From Monilinia fructicola (Eukaryota; Ascomycota; Leotiomycetes; Helotiales; Sclerotiniaceae): DNA of 64,000 nt. Numbering within the stretch: position 1 is the first letter of the stretch; every line of letters starts with the position of its first letter. The stretch spans positions 1,054,001-1,118,000 of the forward strand of contig VICG01000013.1 of the NCBI GenBank assembly GCA_008692225.1, given 5' to 3'. This document shows positions 1 to 11,490 of this stretch, piece by piece. The notes below the pieces were generated by a model. That model saw only the letters and a program-made list of their open reading frames with translations, did not search any database and was not told the DNA's origin. The translations under genes were made by a program, and so were the position numbers.

Positions 1-932
1 TGAAGATCATATTGCCATTACTTACCGCCATATGCATGAATCTCTCTCCATTCGTAGTTTGCCTCTAAAGGACAAAATTCAATCGGCCAAGATGGAAGGA
101 AAAAGGCTAATTGTGTTACTTTGTCTTTTGAAGGTTCCATCCATATCCTTATTCATGCTCATGTAAGTAAGTGTACAGAGGCTGATCAGAGACGTTTAGC
201 CAGTTTTCATGTTCATTTTCATGTTCGTTTTCATAGTTTTTAAATAGGCATAGCCTATAGATATGCTATTTCTGTGACAGTAAGAAGCATTTATTTATAT
301 TTCATACTTTTCTAAATTAACGAGATTATACTGTAAATGCCACGGTCCACGGGTATCTACTCCGTATGGACTGATAAGAGCTACTCCGTAGATTGAATTA
401 GGTTGATATAAAACCAGTCCACCGGTACTGTAGTAATTCTAATATCCATAGGTATATATATATATATACATACATACATATCCATCTTCATGATTGGACC
501 TGCAGCCCTCGTTTTGGCTATATTAGGTTAATTTGGTGAAAACAAAGTTCCAGCTCCCCCGGCCACTTTATACATGTACTTGTATTCATCGAAATCAAGG
601 AATCTGAAGTGGAGCAATCGATCGCTCCAGTACTATGAATTTCCCTACAAGTATTCAAAACTATGAATAGTTAGGTAGTAGGTACTGTACTCAGTGTACT
701 GTACCTAAATGTCTCTTTGCATTATCAGTACTGTAATTAGTGATAGCACGATCATGAGGCTGGGTAGATTGAGCCTCGTAGCGTGGCGATCGCTAAATCT
801 GCAGAGTAATACTTGTCAAGGGAGAAGGAAGAAAAAAGAATGACGAAACAATGAACCCCAATCTGTACTCTACTTTAATACATCAAGAAATTTAACTCCA
901 ATATAGCTTCAAATCTATTATAAATACTCTTC
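1..932. other. Intergenic, upstream of msrB; contains a dispersed repeat
   Basis: No credible coding region. The stretch is AT-rich with a short TA/CATA microsatellite at about 451-481 and two copies of the 9-mer TACTCCGTA (358-366, 382-390). About 185-680 resembles 10060-10460 further along the window, so this flank contains an old duplicated segment. The msrB promoter must lie in the last few hundred bases. Confidence 0.6.
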
Positions 933-1687
933 ATGCGTTTCCCAACGTTTCCTACCCTTGTGCGTACTTTCTACACCATCAGCAATTATACCATTTCTCG
1001 CCTCCCGGTAACCCATTACAAAGCCCTTCAACCCATCACTCGAGGAACTGTTTTGAAATCTATGCCAACTATTCCTTTCCTCTCAGCTTTTTTCGGTACC
1101 TCAAACTCTCAAAAGATGTCTTATCCAGTCCAGAAATCGGATGATGAATGGCAGGCCATTCTGTCAAAAGGTCGCTATCCCATTTCCCTCCCCCCCTCTA
1201 CCCTATGTCCCTCTTCCCTTCCCCCCGCTCACGCTCGACTTCTGAGTCTTCCGAACCTATCTCACCCCATATAAACTCACCTAACGATCCCACAGAACAG
1301 TTCCGAGTTCTCCGTAAGCAAGGCACAGAAGCCCCATATGTTGGAAAATACGACAAGCACATGCCGGACTCTGGCGTCTACACTTGTGCTGGTTGCGATG
1401 CCCCTCTCTACAAAGCCTCCCACAAGTTCAAGTCTGGATGCGGATGGCCTGCCTATTTCGATAATATTCCTGGCGCCGTGACGAGACATACGGACAGTAG
1501 CTTAGGCATGCAGAGAACCGAAATCGTATGCGCCAACTGCGGCGGCCATTTGGGGCACGTTTTCAAAGGGGAAGGATACCCGACGCCGACCGATGAAAGA
1601 CACTGTGTCAATAGTGTAAGCATGAAGTTTGCACCTGGAGATGAGGTCGTCGACGGTGCGAAAACGACGGGGGAAAGTAAGGCGTAA
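933..1687 (+). CDS. msrB: Peptide-methionine (R)-S-oxide reductase, MsrB type (2 exons)
   Basis: Exons 933-1170 and 1296-1687 join in phase to give 209 residues. The intron has a GT donor at 1171 and ends CCCACAG at 1295. The second exon holds the whole SelR/MsrB fold: two CxxC zinc pairs (CAGC and CANC), the GCGWPAY segment, GHLGHVF and the RHCVNS motif carrying the resolving/catalytic cysteine. MsrB enzymes reduce the R epimer of methionine sulfoxide with thioredoxin. The first roughly 60 residues are basic and hydroxylated and would suit a mitochondrial presequence. A second in-frame ATG at 1116 would give a 148-residue cytosolic form, so dual localisation by alternative start is possible but inferred. 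Length without the leader matches the family. No neighbour suggests an operon-like link. Confidence 0.93.
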
Positions 1688-4201
1688 TTGGGCGGGGTGG
1701 CAACAGCGTGGCGAGGTCCTATAAGCGAAGAATTGTACGATACCGATGCGAATGATGAATAACGACGACTTAGAGAATGAGCCATGAATCGGTCAATATT
1801 GGGCGTCAATTGCATTTACCTGTTTTGATAGTTAGTTGCTTTGATAGAGAGGGTGTGCAGACACCAGGTCACTGCAGATATGAATAACCTTGCCAAACAA
1901 TTGTTTGGCCGCAGCCTGTGTTCCCATTGCATGCCAGCTCACCTCATTTCCATGTTTCCAGTTTATATGTATCTGCTATATGTTAACTTTGTTCTTCTCT
2001 TTTCAGAACGGCCTCTTTCGATACAAGCCTTGTACAAACTGATACGTCGACTGTTGCCGACCCAGGTAGCCTTTCTGTCAAGATATCACAATACCACACG
2101 AAGCATCGGCCATACTTTCACCACATGCACTTTCATCTCAATTCATACATGTCATCACCGCATATACACACGCCGCCTAGATTTTGAATATTTGTATTTC
2201 TTTATTCAACAGATAATGCCCACATAATAAAAGAAATGGTAAGACAAGTTGTTTGACACCCCTTCGCTTAAACGTGCCTTCTCCAGAAACATTCTCACAT
2301 CTAACCTCTTAAACAAAGTACAAATTACAAGAAAAATACAGGCCACCTATATTGCAAATATTCACATTGCTTTATATCCAATAACTGAACGACGAGACGA
2401 TAAGAATGATAGGACAAAAGTTCAGCATCCCTTTCAAAAGTGCCTTGTTCAAGCCCACACCCACTTCTAACTTCCAACGTCAAAAGTTGTAAGGAACGTT
2501 GAAGTCTAATTTTGAAAACGGATGGTGCTTTTTCGATCGGCAGATTGGATAAAACAAAACCCATCTAGTACATTCAACGATACCAACATCTTATAATAAG
2601 CTTCTGGTCATCAGTCTCGATTTTTACAACCAAAATATCAGACGGCGACATCGTATCCAAGGCGTTTTAGTAACGTTCGCGGATAACCAAAACTTTCAAG
2701 TGTAAGCTTAAAAATCCAAGAGTCTCTGACAATGACCCATCTGCCGTCAATCAATGTTGCGTACTTGATGCGTCCAGCTATCGTTGACGAGATGAGAGAC
2801 TTTGAGAATGAATAGTTCGGGATAATAATAGGGTTGTGCCCACGAGCTGCTCGCCTGACGGACAGTACTGTCCTTCAACAAGAGCTTTGGGCAGCCAACC
2901 AAAATATGAAAGGCCATTTGAGAACTCACATCCGTCTGGCCATTTCGCATGTCGAATGTGTAACTTCCACCCGTCAAGATATCAAGGGCTGAGAATGGGT
3001 AAAGCCATTGAGCTTCGGTGGCAATAAGAACTGTTATCCAAAGGGACATCTCAGAACCAGCGACAATTCGAAAGCTGGCTTCGGGTGGCTGCGTGGAAAT
3101 CGAAGTGTCCAAATAACATCACAGACGCAAAGTGACATACCAAAAAGCTTTCGCCCCATGTCCCAATCCGCAAAATCATGTGCTGGGCGACCGTGGGTGT
3201 AAATATTGATGCCCGATGTATTCACGTATGGAAATCTTTATCCAGCGATGGCCCTTCAAGTCGGGTGCGACCCGGAAGGACAGCATTGGACAATGGCAGG
3301 CGAAAAATCAATTTTCCCAAAATCCTTGGAAATCAAATGGAATCAACGAGTGAGCCCCCTCCAGGCTGGACATCACTCATTGGCTAAAACGGTTATAGAC
3401 CTAGAGAACAGTTCGCCGTCAAATTTTGAAGACACCACTCTTGATATGTCCTTGGAATGTCCGGGTGTGAGGTTGCTTCTGGCCCTATGAGAGGACTTCA
3501 GATTGTTACTAAAGGATATAAAGAGAACAAGATGTGCTTTTTGATGATGGAAGAGGGAATTTTCTTTTTTTTTTTGAATTTTTGAATTTTTTTGAATTTT
3601 TTTGAATTTCTTTTTTCTGAATTTTTTTGGATTTTTTTTGAATTTTTTTTTTTTTTTTTGAATTTTTTTTTTGAATTTTTTTGAATTTTTTGATTTTCTT
3701 GAAAGAAGACGATTTACATCCCTTCTTTCCGCATATACTGTCCAAGAACTTCTGAAAAATTCCATGCAAGATTTAAAGATGACCCGAGAAGAATCCTGGA
3801 AGAAGCGGTGTTGAGATAGAAGATTGTATCGGCATTCAATGCTGGATATCTGTGCTGGCTAAATGCGCATTTATGCAAGTGTAAAACGCTGAAAAGAGTG
3901 CTAGAAACACTGTCAGATGGATTCATAGATTATCGTCAAAAGACTGGTTAACAATAACCACAACGAGCTGGTAATTGTGAAGGACGATGAGTTTTTTTTC
4001 GGACAAGGGTTCGATTCGTTCCGGGCCTATAGATGACAGAAGGAGGATATCATACTTGGCGGTGGCAAAGAGCTGGATTTTGATGATGAGAGTTCCTTTG
4101 GAGGGCTTCTGCCTCTAGCTTGCCCCCTTTTGAAAGCTTTGTGTTATGAGGGCTGCGGGGGCCTTCTTACTGTTCCTCATGTTCAGTTGAATAGAAGTTT
4201 T
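1688..4201. other. Intergenic, 2.5 kb, no convincing gene
   Basis: Small open frames occur on both strands but none shows a recognisable domain or a consistent splice model. About 2236-2330 and 2405-2500 look like an old, weak direct duplication. On the minus strand 2750-3330 has splice-like signals (GTATGT near 3150, CACGCAG near 3098) and protein-like stretches, but the phases do not join; a decayed gene is possible. A poly-T/GAA low-complexity tract sits at 3559-3693. Confidence 0.4.
3559..3693. repeat. Low-complexity poly-T array with GAA interruptions
   Basis: Runs of 5-14 T separated by GAA (read as TTTTTTTTGAA-like units) repeat about a dozen times. On the minus strand this gives Lys/Phe-rich pseudo-reading frames that I do not consider genes. 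It is an expanded simple repeat about 500 bp past the 3' end of the gene at 4202-5450. Confidence 0.8.
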
Positions 4202-5450
4202 CTATTCATGCCTTTGGGGCTCGTCTCTCTCAACTGGTAGTTTTCCAGAGGGAACGACGTTGAACATTGATGATGACACCGAAGCCATTGAATCATAGCC
4301 AGTCTGATTGTGGTACTTTGCATAAAATCTGTCACCAACACACAACTCCATTCGCAAAGTGCTCTTTTCTCCAAGAGGATCTTCGGGAAAGCTAGAGCGC
4401 CGCCTTTCAAGTCCATCACCCGCTACAAACCCGTTGCCCAATCGTGTGCCCAGCTCTCGTTCTTCTTGGAGCTCATAAAACACGTACGAAGGCACCGAAC
4501 TTAGGCGATGATTGCTCTTTATATCCATCATGTATAATTTTCTCATTTCTGGCATCATAAGCATGATGTGACTCTTGTGATCGTGAGCTATCCGAGCTGC
4601 CACATGCATGCTTTCGGCCATTTTACATTCCCTCACACTCTGCACCTCAAAGTTGCGGGAAATTTGCTTTTCGGTTTCCAGGATTTTGCTCCATTTTTCC
4701 GCCTCTGGCCCATGACGAATGAAGTGCTTCATCTTTGGGATATTAAAGCCACGTCTCTCCAAAAGTGTCTCCTCCATATTGATGCCAGTATTTAAAAATT
4801 TGTGGTAGTATAACGGCGAACATTTGGATGAAAAGAACCTAAGCCTATTTCTCTTGGTTCGCAAGAGCACTTTGGCCATATACTTCTGCCTATACTGATC
4901 GTTGTTTGAGTGCAACCTCTTTATCTCCCTCAAGTCGCCAGCGTGGTGATAAAGAGAACGGTTCTGATAGAGCCTGCGATTAAGCCAGTCATATTCTCTG
5001 GGGTATAGAGTATACCGAAGTGGAAATTGAAGAGCTGTTTGTCTACATGCGTGACAACATCTAGCACCGGCAGACTCGCTTTTTACCAACTGAGGCTGTT
5101 GGACGTTGGCCAAGGGCTAAAGAACTCATTAGCTCATTTCTTTATCTTGAGAGAACAGTGTAATTCATTCTGCAGTTGTGCTATCAATGTTAGATTGATG
5201 GGGTGATGCTGATATCACTTACGAAGTCAATGTCATCATCACTCGACTGTTGAAGGGAGAGAACGCGATCCAGCATGGTCGAAGAGTGTCTAAAATGCAA
5301 GCCAAGCTTGTGTGCAACAGAGGTATGGTACTTCCAGCGACATGGACGAAGTACTGTAGCATGAGTATTGGTAGTTTGATTGAGACCGCTGACAGTGTGG
5401 TTGGCAGCGCTGCCAAGTGGACTGGGCTCGATCACTTGTTGAACAGCCAT
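4202..5450 (-). CDS. Unrecognised two-exon protein, 380 residues
   Basis: Exon 1 runs from the ATG at 5450 to 5223 (76 codons, phase 0). The intron 5222-5117 starts GTAAGT, has a GCTAATG branch-like site and ends CTTTAG. Exon 2 runs 5116-4202 (304 codons and TAG). I do not recognise the family. The protein is soluble in appearance, with no signal peptide or membrane segment. Residues about 85-175 are strongly basic and aromatic, with several Arg/Tyr/His-rich stretches and a CCHAC cluster near residue 95; the C-terminal third is more acidic and Ser-rich. Codon use and clean splicing argue for a real gene. It could be a lineage-specific protein; a nuclear role is only a guess from the basic charge. 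Confidence 0.62.
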
Positions 5451-7240
5451 CTTGCTGCGACTAGCAACTTGTTTGTGATTCTCAGTGGTTTCAAGTCTTG
5501 CTTGTAATTCAGATGTGGCTTTTGTCGAATAGTCAAGTTCTCGAGTTGTCGGATTTCGCTTTGTTTTATGTTGAGGATGGCGAGCGTTATATTTTGATCG
5601 GCGTGCGGTGCTGAGTTCTTCTGTGCTTTTTCTTCTCTTTCAATTTTTTCAACGCAGTCTTGTATTCAGGTTTAAAGAGATGCTTGGAGTTGCTTACTCT
5701 TGAAAGAATTAAAAGATGATGGAAAATCTAAAACTTCCCATCGTCCTCGTGCCTTCCCTTTTTGAGAATCTCTAGAAAATGCTCTAGTTCCAAGTGATAG
5801 AGTATCAAGTGGGGCATTCAAAATGACAGCAATCACCAAATATCGACTACCCATACCAATCGCAATTTGTTCGTAATCAGCTTTCAATTGTACCAAGCAC
5901 AAGCCATGAATCCCGAGTTTTCTTTAGATCATTCATCAATTATAAAAGCGTACTATCATGACTCTACGAAGTTTTCTTTGCAACCAATGTATTTCACAGT
6001 GGCCGGTTATTATTTTCTAAAAATAATAAGATTTTGAAATGTCTATTATAAACCAGTAGAAATGACATCTGTCAAACGAATCAAAGGTAGAAAATATTAC
6101 TATTCTGGCAAATAAGTTGAAAGAGTTTGGCACTTGGTGTTCATGGTGGCACCATTATCTTTTACCTTGAAAATTGGTGCGCTGGGGGCTTCTAGTCTGA
6201 GTCTTGCTTGCATAGGGGATAATTTTCGCTTAGTACGGTGGCCATGAGCGAACGCAATTCCTCCCTACACGACACCAATTTCTTTGATTCTGATCAAAAA
6301 TTGTGGTCTGAATACAGGAAAGAGTTCCTGAAACATATTGTAGTTGCTTAAAGTATTCCCATCCTCTTTTCAAGATGTTATTGCCATTCTACGATGAAGA
6401 AATGCGCAATCCCGCTTGTTTCTTGCCGCGGAAAAGCTCGTAATTCCAAGCAGGGGTGCATGAATCGTAAGCGTAACTTAGCGAGACATTGAAAATAATC
6501 GTGCTTAAGCAGCGAAGGAGCCAGCGTGGCCTGAATCATCACTTCCTCGAATTACAGAAGTTGTTGAACTGTCGATTCCATATGAGGTACACGAGTATGA
6601 CCGAATACGCTTTTTATTACTGAATTTAGAAAGTTAACACTCATCAGGCTGAATTGAATATTGAGTGGTGATTTGAAAATGGTAATTTGTATTACCAAAT
6701 CACTTTGCGAGCGCAGGCAAAGATCTATCAAAAGGCTTGATGAGAGAGAACGGGGAAATTCAAGCAAGATCTTGAGATGGAATAATCAATCGTAGCAATT
6801 GATGCCTTGATTAACTTGGATGGAACTGAGCTTGTATTGTTCGGCCAGAGACTTGCACCAGACTTAAAATCTCAAGCTTCCATCTAGTTTTTCTGAATTC
6901 CATCCGGGAACAGGAAACATTGAAAGAACAGATCTCGTTACAGTAGTTGAAAGAAGTTTCTGTGAATATTCGCCTGGTAACCAATCAGTTTTGTCAAGGT
7001 GAACTGGTGGCTACCTCATCTACACGTAATATACATATCCATCGCTGCTGGTATCACAAAAGGTGCTCATTTGAACGAATGGCACAGAGATATGGATACC
7101 TTGTGTCTAAAAGTTCATTTGTACTGAGCGTTTTGACTCACGCTCTTTCTAGTTATTGGGTTAAACTGGTGAGCTAGAAAGAAAAGCAAGTGCTAATAAT
7201 CTTTCGATTGATAAGAGCTTCGATTCAATATTCCTTGGAT
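5451..7240. other. Intergenic, AT-rich, no gene seen
   Basis: Upstream of the minus-strand gene at 4202-5450. Only short open frames occur, without conserved motifs. Base composition becomes clearly AT-rich toward the repeat field that begins near 7240. Confidence 0.5.
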
Positions 7241-8530
7241 GTCAAATAAGATTTCATGAAGATCAACTTGATTTGCAAGAGGTTTTATGCAGATTCCCCA
7301 GATATGCAACTTATTGCTATTGTCATATTTTCTGTAATATGACTGGTGTAAGATGGCTTGCTAATGGAAGGCCAGTACTTTTAGTTTACAAGAATTTTAT
7401 GCAGAGTTTTTAGATATGCAAGGGAATAAGATAAATACCCTTTGATTAGTAAAAGAATCTATGTATAAAATTTATGCCATAGAATTTAGCATATAAAACA
7501 ATTGCAATCATTAATCCAGCCAGAGTGTTATTGGTGGGAGGTGGTTGATTAGAAACGAAAAGGAAGACTAGTAAGCTTTCAGTTTGTACAATTCAGACCC
7601 CTTTAGTAAACACACATAAGATAGAATTAGATGAAATACTTCTTGATTGGTAAAAGAATCTGTGCACGTATTTTCAGATATGCAACAGAATGGGATAGAG
7701 TACCTTTTCATGAGCAAAAGAATCTGTGCACATATTTTCAGATATGCAACAGAATGGGATAAGGTACCTTCTCATGAGCAAAAGAATCTGTGCACATATT
7801 TTCAGATATGCAACAGAATGAGATAAAATCCATGGATACCTTCTCATCAGCAAAAGAATCTGTGCAGATCTATTCAGATACGCAAAGAAATGCGATGAAA
7901 CAATAATTCGCTCATTAATCAAATAATCCGTGCAGCTCTTTTCAGATACGCAACAGAATCGAATTCAGGATTCTGTAAGTAACCTTGAAGTTGTCAAATT
8001 ATTTGTGCATATTTTTGAGATATGCAACAACTGCAACCAGTTCTTCAATCTGTTCTTCAATCTGAATATGATTGGTGAGATTTTATTGATTAGAGGCAAG
8101 AGGGATGTTAGTTGATTTGCAACTAGAAACATCACATTGTTGGAATTAGTAAGATAAATTGGAATTCAATGAATTATGAATCTTATGCAAATTTTTCAGA
8201 CATGCAAAATATTATTCTTGCCGTTGCTTGTGGATTGTTGGATTTCGGCCATGACCAGCTGTAAGGAGCAGCTAGTTGGCTTTCAATCAGTGATCAGATT
8301 TGCGCACGTTTTTCAGATATGCAACATATCATCCTCGAAGTAGTAATGAATGGAACTCATGATTCAGGTAGACAATTCAAGCCAACGTAAATGATCCTTC
8401 AACCAGGAACAAGTATTGTTTCTCCTTCATTCTAATCTCTTGGATGTGCATCTACTTGATTTGAATTAGCCAATCAATTAGCAAAGAGTTTTTATGCAAA
8501 TTCTCTGGACATGAACATAACTGAATTTAA
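7240..8530. repeat. Degenerate tandem repeat field, block A
   Basis: A unit of roughly 64-75 bp recurs, with the shape: TTGATTAG, CAAAAGAATC, TGTGCACATATTTTCAGA, TATGCAACAGAATGGGAT, AAGGTACC. The clearest copies start at TGTGCA positions 7661, 7725, 7789, 7861, 7929 and 8004; the first three are spaced exactly 64 bp. Weaker copies precede (about 7260, 7390, 7440) and follow (about 8190, 8290, 8490). The order is head to tail. No open frame runs through the array. It is too degenerate to be a recent expansion. Confidence 0.75.
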
Positions 8531-8656
8531 TTAGCCGTATATAATGTATAGACCTAATTCAATCTGACATTATTACTGGGAATAAATATTTACATCTAGA
8601 AGTGGGATAGTTGTGATAAATTTTACAGTTCTTGTAATTAAAAAGGGGGTGCCCTG

Positions 8657-8678
8657 CTCGGGGCAAATTTGCCCTGAG
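8657..8678. repeat. Short palindrome around GGGCAAATTTGCCC
   Basis: The 14-mer GGGCAAATTTGCCC at 8661-8674 is a perfect palindrome and is extended to 22 bp with one mismatch by CTCG/TGAG flanks. It lies in a locally more GC-rich island inside AT-rich DNA. Confidence 0.6.
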
Positions 8679-8699
8679 TCTGTGAAGATTCTAGCGATC

Positions 8700-9690
8700 G
8701 CTTTATCCGCTCCTAGGAAATCATGACTTCCTCATCCTTCTATGTGGAAAATCCAAGTCAAAGTGACACAGCCAAATGCCAAAAAGCTAGGAGCACCTGG
8801 GCACTCATCGACCTTTCCGTAAAAAGTTCAAGACTAGGGTGCTCGCTTAGCATGTGACTGTGAATGAGAAGTCAGTCTTGTCTGTGCCATGTACAATAAT
8901 CTTGCAGATTTTCCCCACCGACTTATAAAAGGATGATGAAAAGCTGGCAGACGACCAGGTGTGAAGATCCCAAATAAGTTTCTTGCCTCGCTTAATATCG
9001 ACACTCTTTGTCATCACGCTGCAATTTCAATCAGCCGAATGTTCTTTTTCGCAAGTACAAACAAAGCATTCGAGTCGCCTACCTAGCGAGGTAAAACATC
9101 AAGTATTTAATCTAGGTATAGAGGCCTGTAATTTTCCCCCCTTGACTCTTAATCTGACCTAAGCCCAGGTCATGAATGTTAATCTAATAACAATTATTCT
9201 CTAATTAACATGTATCCTGGTTACCCACCATGATGAGATCTTCCTAAATAGATAGTGTTATGTAATAGACAAGTTTATTCAAGTCGAGTAATGATCACAA
9301 CTCATTGAACTTGTAGTAAATGTGTTCAATCCCTGTCAGAAACCAATCATGCAACCGAATGATCTTAATTAAAGTTTGTGCTATGCAATTTCCATTCATG
9401 GTTTAATCATGTCACTCTGTCATCTCAAATGTGCGCCATAGTTGCTTTGGCACCGAGAAACGGACATAACTTGCGACTAAAACATTGTGTACGCATTAGA
9501 TGTGGAATCACATGAGCTCAAGGACATAAATTTGGTGGAGGGTATCATGCTGATGATGAACATTTCATCTAGATATACAACACAGAAGTTTGAGTTGAGT
9601 CTGCAGAGGATATCCCTAGGAAGTGATATATATCCAGTATCTAGCGGTGTAAAGTAGGTTCTAGGACATATCTTGAGATTACGCACCTTA
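8700..9690. other. Intergenic between repeat blocks
   Basis: About 1 kb without a credible gene or clear repeat copies. The first 400 bp are less AT-rich than the surroundings and could be a remnant of something inserted; I see no terminal repeats that would define it. Confidence 0.35.
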
Positions 9691-9960
9691 TCGCTTATCC
9701 AGACATGCAACATGATTATTGAACACAGTTTTTGGAAAGGATTTTGAAACTAATTATACCCGTTATCACTTATCCAGACATGCAACATGATCCATGGATT
9801 ATTGAACACAGTTTTAGAAAGGCGTTTGGGACTAATCTTGCTCGTTATCACTTATCCAGACATGCAACATAATGATTGAATTCGGCTTGTAGAAAGGACT
9901 TTATGCCCCTTATCACTTATCCAGATGTGCAACATATGAAATTTGAACTTAGTCTGGAAC
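9690..9960. repeat. Degenerate tandem repeat field, block B
   Basis: Four head-to-tail copies of a unit beginning CTTATCCAGACATGCAACAT start at 9694, 9769, 9851 and 9916 (spacing 75, 82 and 65 bp). Each continues with a GATTATTGAACACAG-like stretch and GGAAAGGATTTTG. The AGAYATGCAACA core is the same as in block A, so the two blocks are related. Confidence 0.75.
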
Positions 9961-10059
9961 TAGAAGGTAGTTAGATGCTACATATGACGTAAAATGTCTA
10001 TCCGTACGTGAAAAACGTGAAGTAGCCCTGCAACATAAGAGATCATTGAGTCAAGTTCG

Positions 10060-10460
10060 CATAATGGAGACATTTAGCCAGTTTTCATTTTCATTTCCAT
10101 AGTTTATGAATATAGTATTTTTGTTAAAAGGCATTTAGCTAGTTTTTAATACTTTTCAGATCAGTGCGTATATAAATAGTATAATGTATTTATATAAGTA
10201 ATATAGTATATATATAAGTGGTATAGTATATCATCATCTTAATGCATCAAAGTATATATTCGTTGATTATATGATTAGCCCCCCTTTTCATTATATTAGG
10301 TTAATTTAATGAAAACGAAGCTTCACTTTATATTCCTCGAAATTGAGTATCTAAGGATTTTATAGTTGCCTTTTTGGAATTCGTTTTAACAATGAATCGA
10401 TTGCTACTATGAATTCCTTTGTTCGAAACTTTCAATAGATAATTTCTTAAATATCTCTAA
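10060..10460. repeat. Diverged copy of the segment at about 185-680
   Basis: The segment starts with ACATTTAGCCAGTTTTCAT (compare ACGTTTAGCCAGTTTTCAT near 200), then ATATTAGGTTAATTT followed by GAAAAC (10294 on; compare 520 on), then a CTCGAAAT block and a CTATGAATT block, in the same order and orientation as near 185-680. The copy here is more AT-rich than the msrB-side copy. Confidence 0.65.
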
Positions 10461-10489
10461 TGAAGCTTGAAGTACTCACGATGGCTACC

Positions 10490-11490
10490 ATAGCTTTCAC
10501 TCTAGCCTGTGCACAAATCTTAGATGTGCAACAGAAAGCATTTGAACAATGTTTTGAAATAGTCTATAATGTTACACTTCTGCGTTCAGTCTGTGCATAG
10601 ATATTCAGATGTGCAACATAAAGCACCCGAGAAATACTATTGGGATAACCGAACAGTACTGTGGACCTCCAGCTACTCTCTACAATACAGTTCAAGGATA
10701 TCAAGTCTCGTTTATAAGGGGGTTTACAAGGATGCCATCTGTTTAATACAGCTTTTAGAGTCAGTCAGGTTACAAAGTCACAATGAAAGTAACAAGGCCA
10801 TTCATGATTAGTATATATAAGTGATATCGAGTTCTTGGTCATTACTTTTATACGTATAATTGCTAAAATATGTCGAAATACTTGAATTTGGTTTAAAATG
10901 CTTTTTCCAAATCTAATTAGAACTTAATGAATAGACTTGGAATAGGAATGATTACTAGGCTACGTTCTTTTTTGAATTAGATGATTGGTTCAAGTTAGAT
11001 TCAAATTAGATTCAAATTAGATTAGCTTTTCACATTCCAATAAATATTTAGTGTTGACATCGTTAGTTAAAACATGAAATACTATTAACAAAAATAATAA
11101 TTTAAATGGATACCATATAATTATCGGAATATTTGAGAACAATACTATGAATATCACTATACAGGTTTATATACGGATTATGATAGATATTGATCGCAAC
11201 ACTGGGTGGCGAATCTCATGTAAACCAGTTTCGAGTTACATTTGTAAAGATGGGGCTTGCAAACCTCCCTTCTAGTTTGCTACATGATTATTTATCTGTG
11301 GGTCATCTTTATATGTGCAACAATAAGATTTCAAATGACGTTTGCGTGGTCTAGCATGGATGGTAAGAAGAAAGCACAGTGGATCGCTTTCAGAGGTGCA
11401 GTGCGAAGATCTCAAGGTCCGTTTCCTGGAATACGCATAGATCCTTACGTATGTTTTCAATGAGCCTCACTTAGGTGTGCAATAAAGTAC
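10490..11490. repeat. Scattered further copies of the ATGCAACA repeat
   Basis: Single degenerate copies of the block A/B core occur near 10505 (TTAGATGTGCAACA), 10600 (TTCAGATGTGCAACA), 11310 (TTATATGTGCAACA) and 11473 (TTAGGTGTGCAATA). Between them lies a small direct repeat TTAGATTCAAA (three times, about 10990-11020). No gene is credible here. Confidence 0.55.

Noticed and set aside
3373..3769. Minus-strand Lys/Phe-rich proteins
   Set aside because: Translation of the poly-T/GAA low-complexity tract.
3990..4030. GGGTTCGATTC, similar to a tRNA B box
   Set aside because: No acceptor or anticodon stem can be paired around it; the flanks form only a small local hairpin.
7674..7922. Minus-strand repeat protein over block A
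   Set aside because: Follows from the exact DNA repeat; the unit length changes out of multiples of three and breaks the frame in the next copies.
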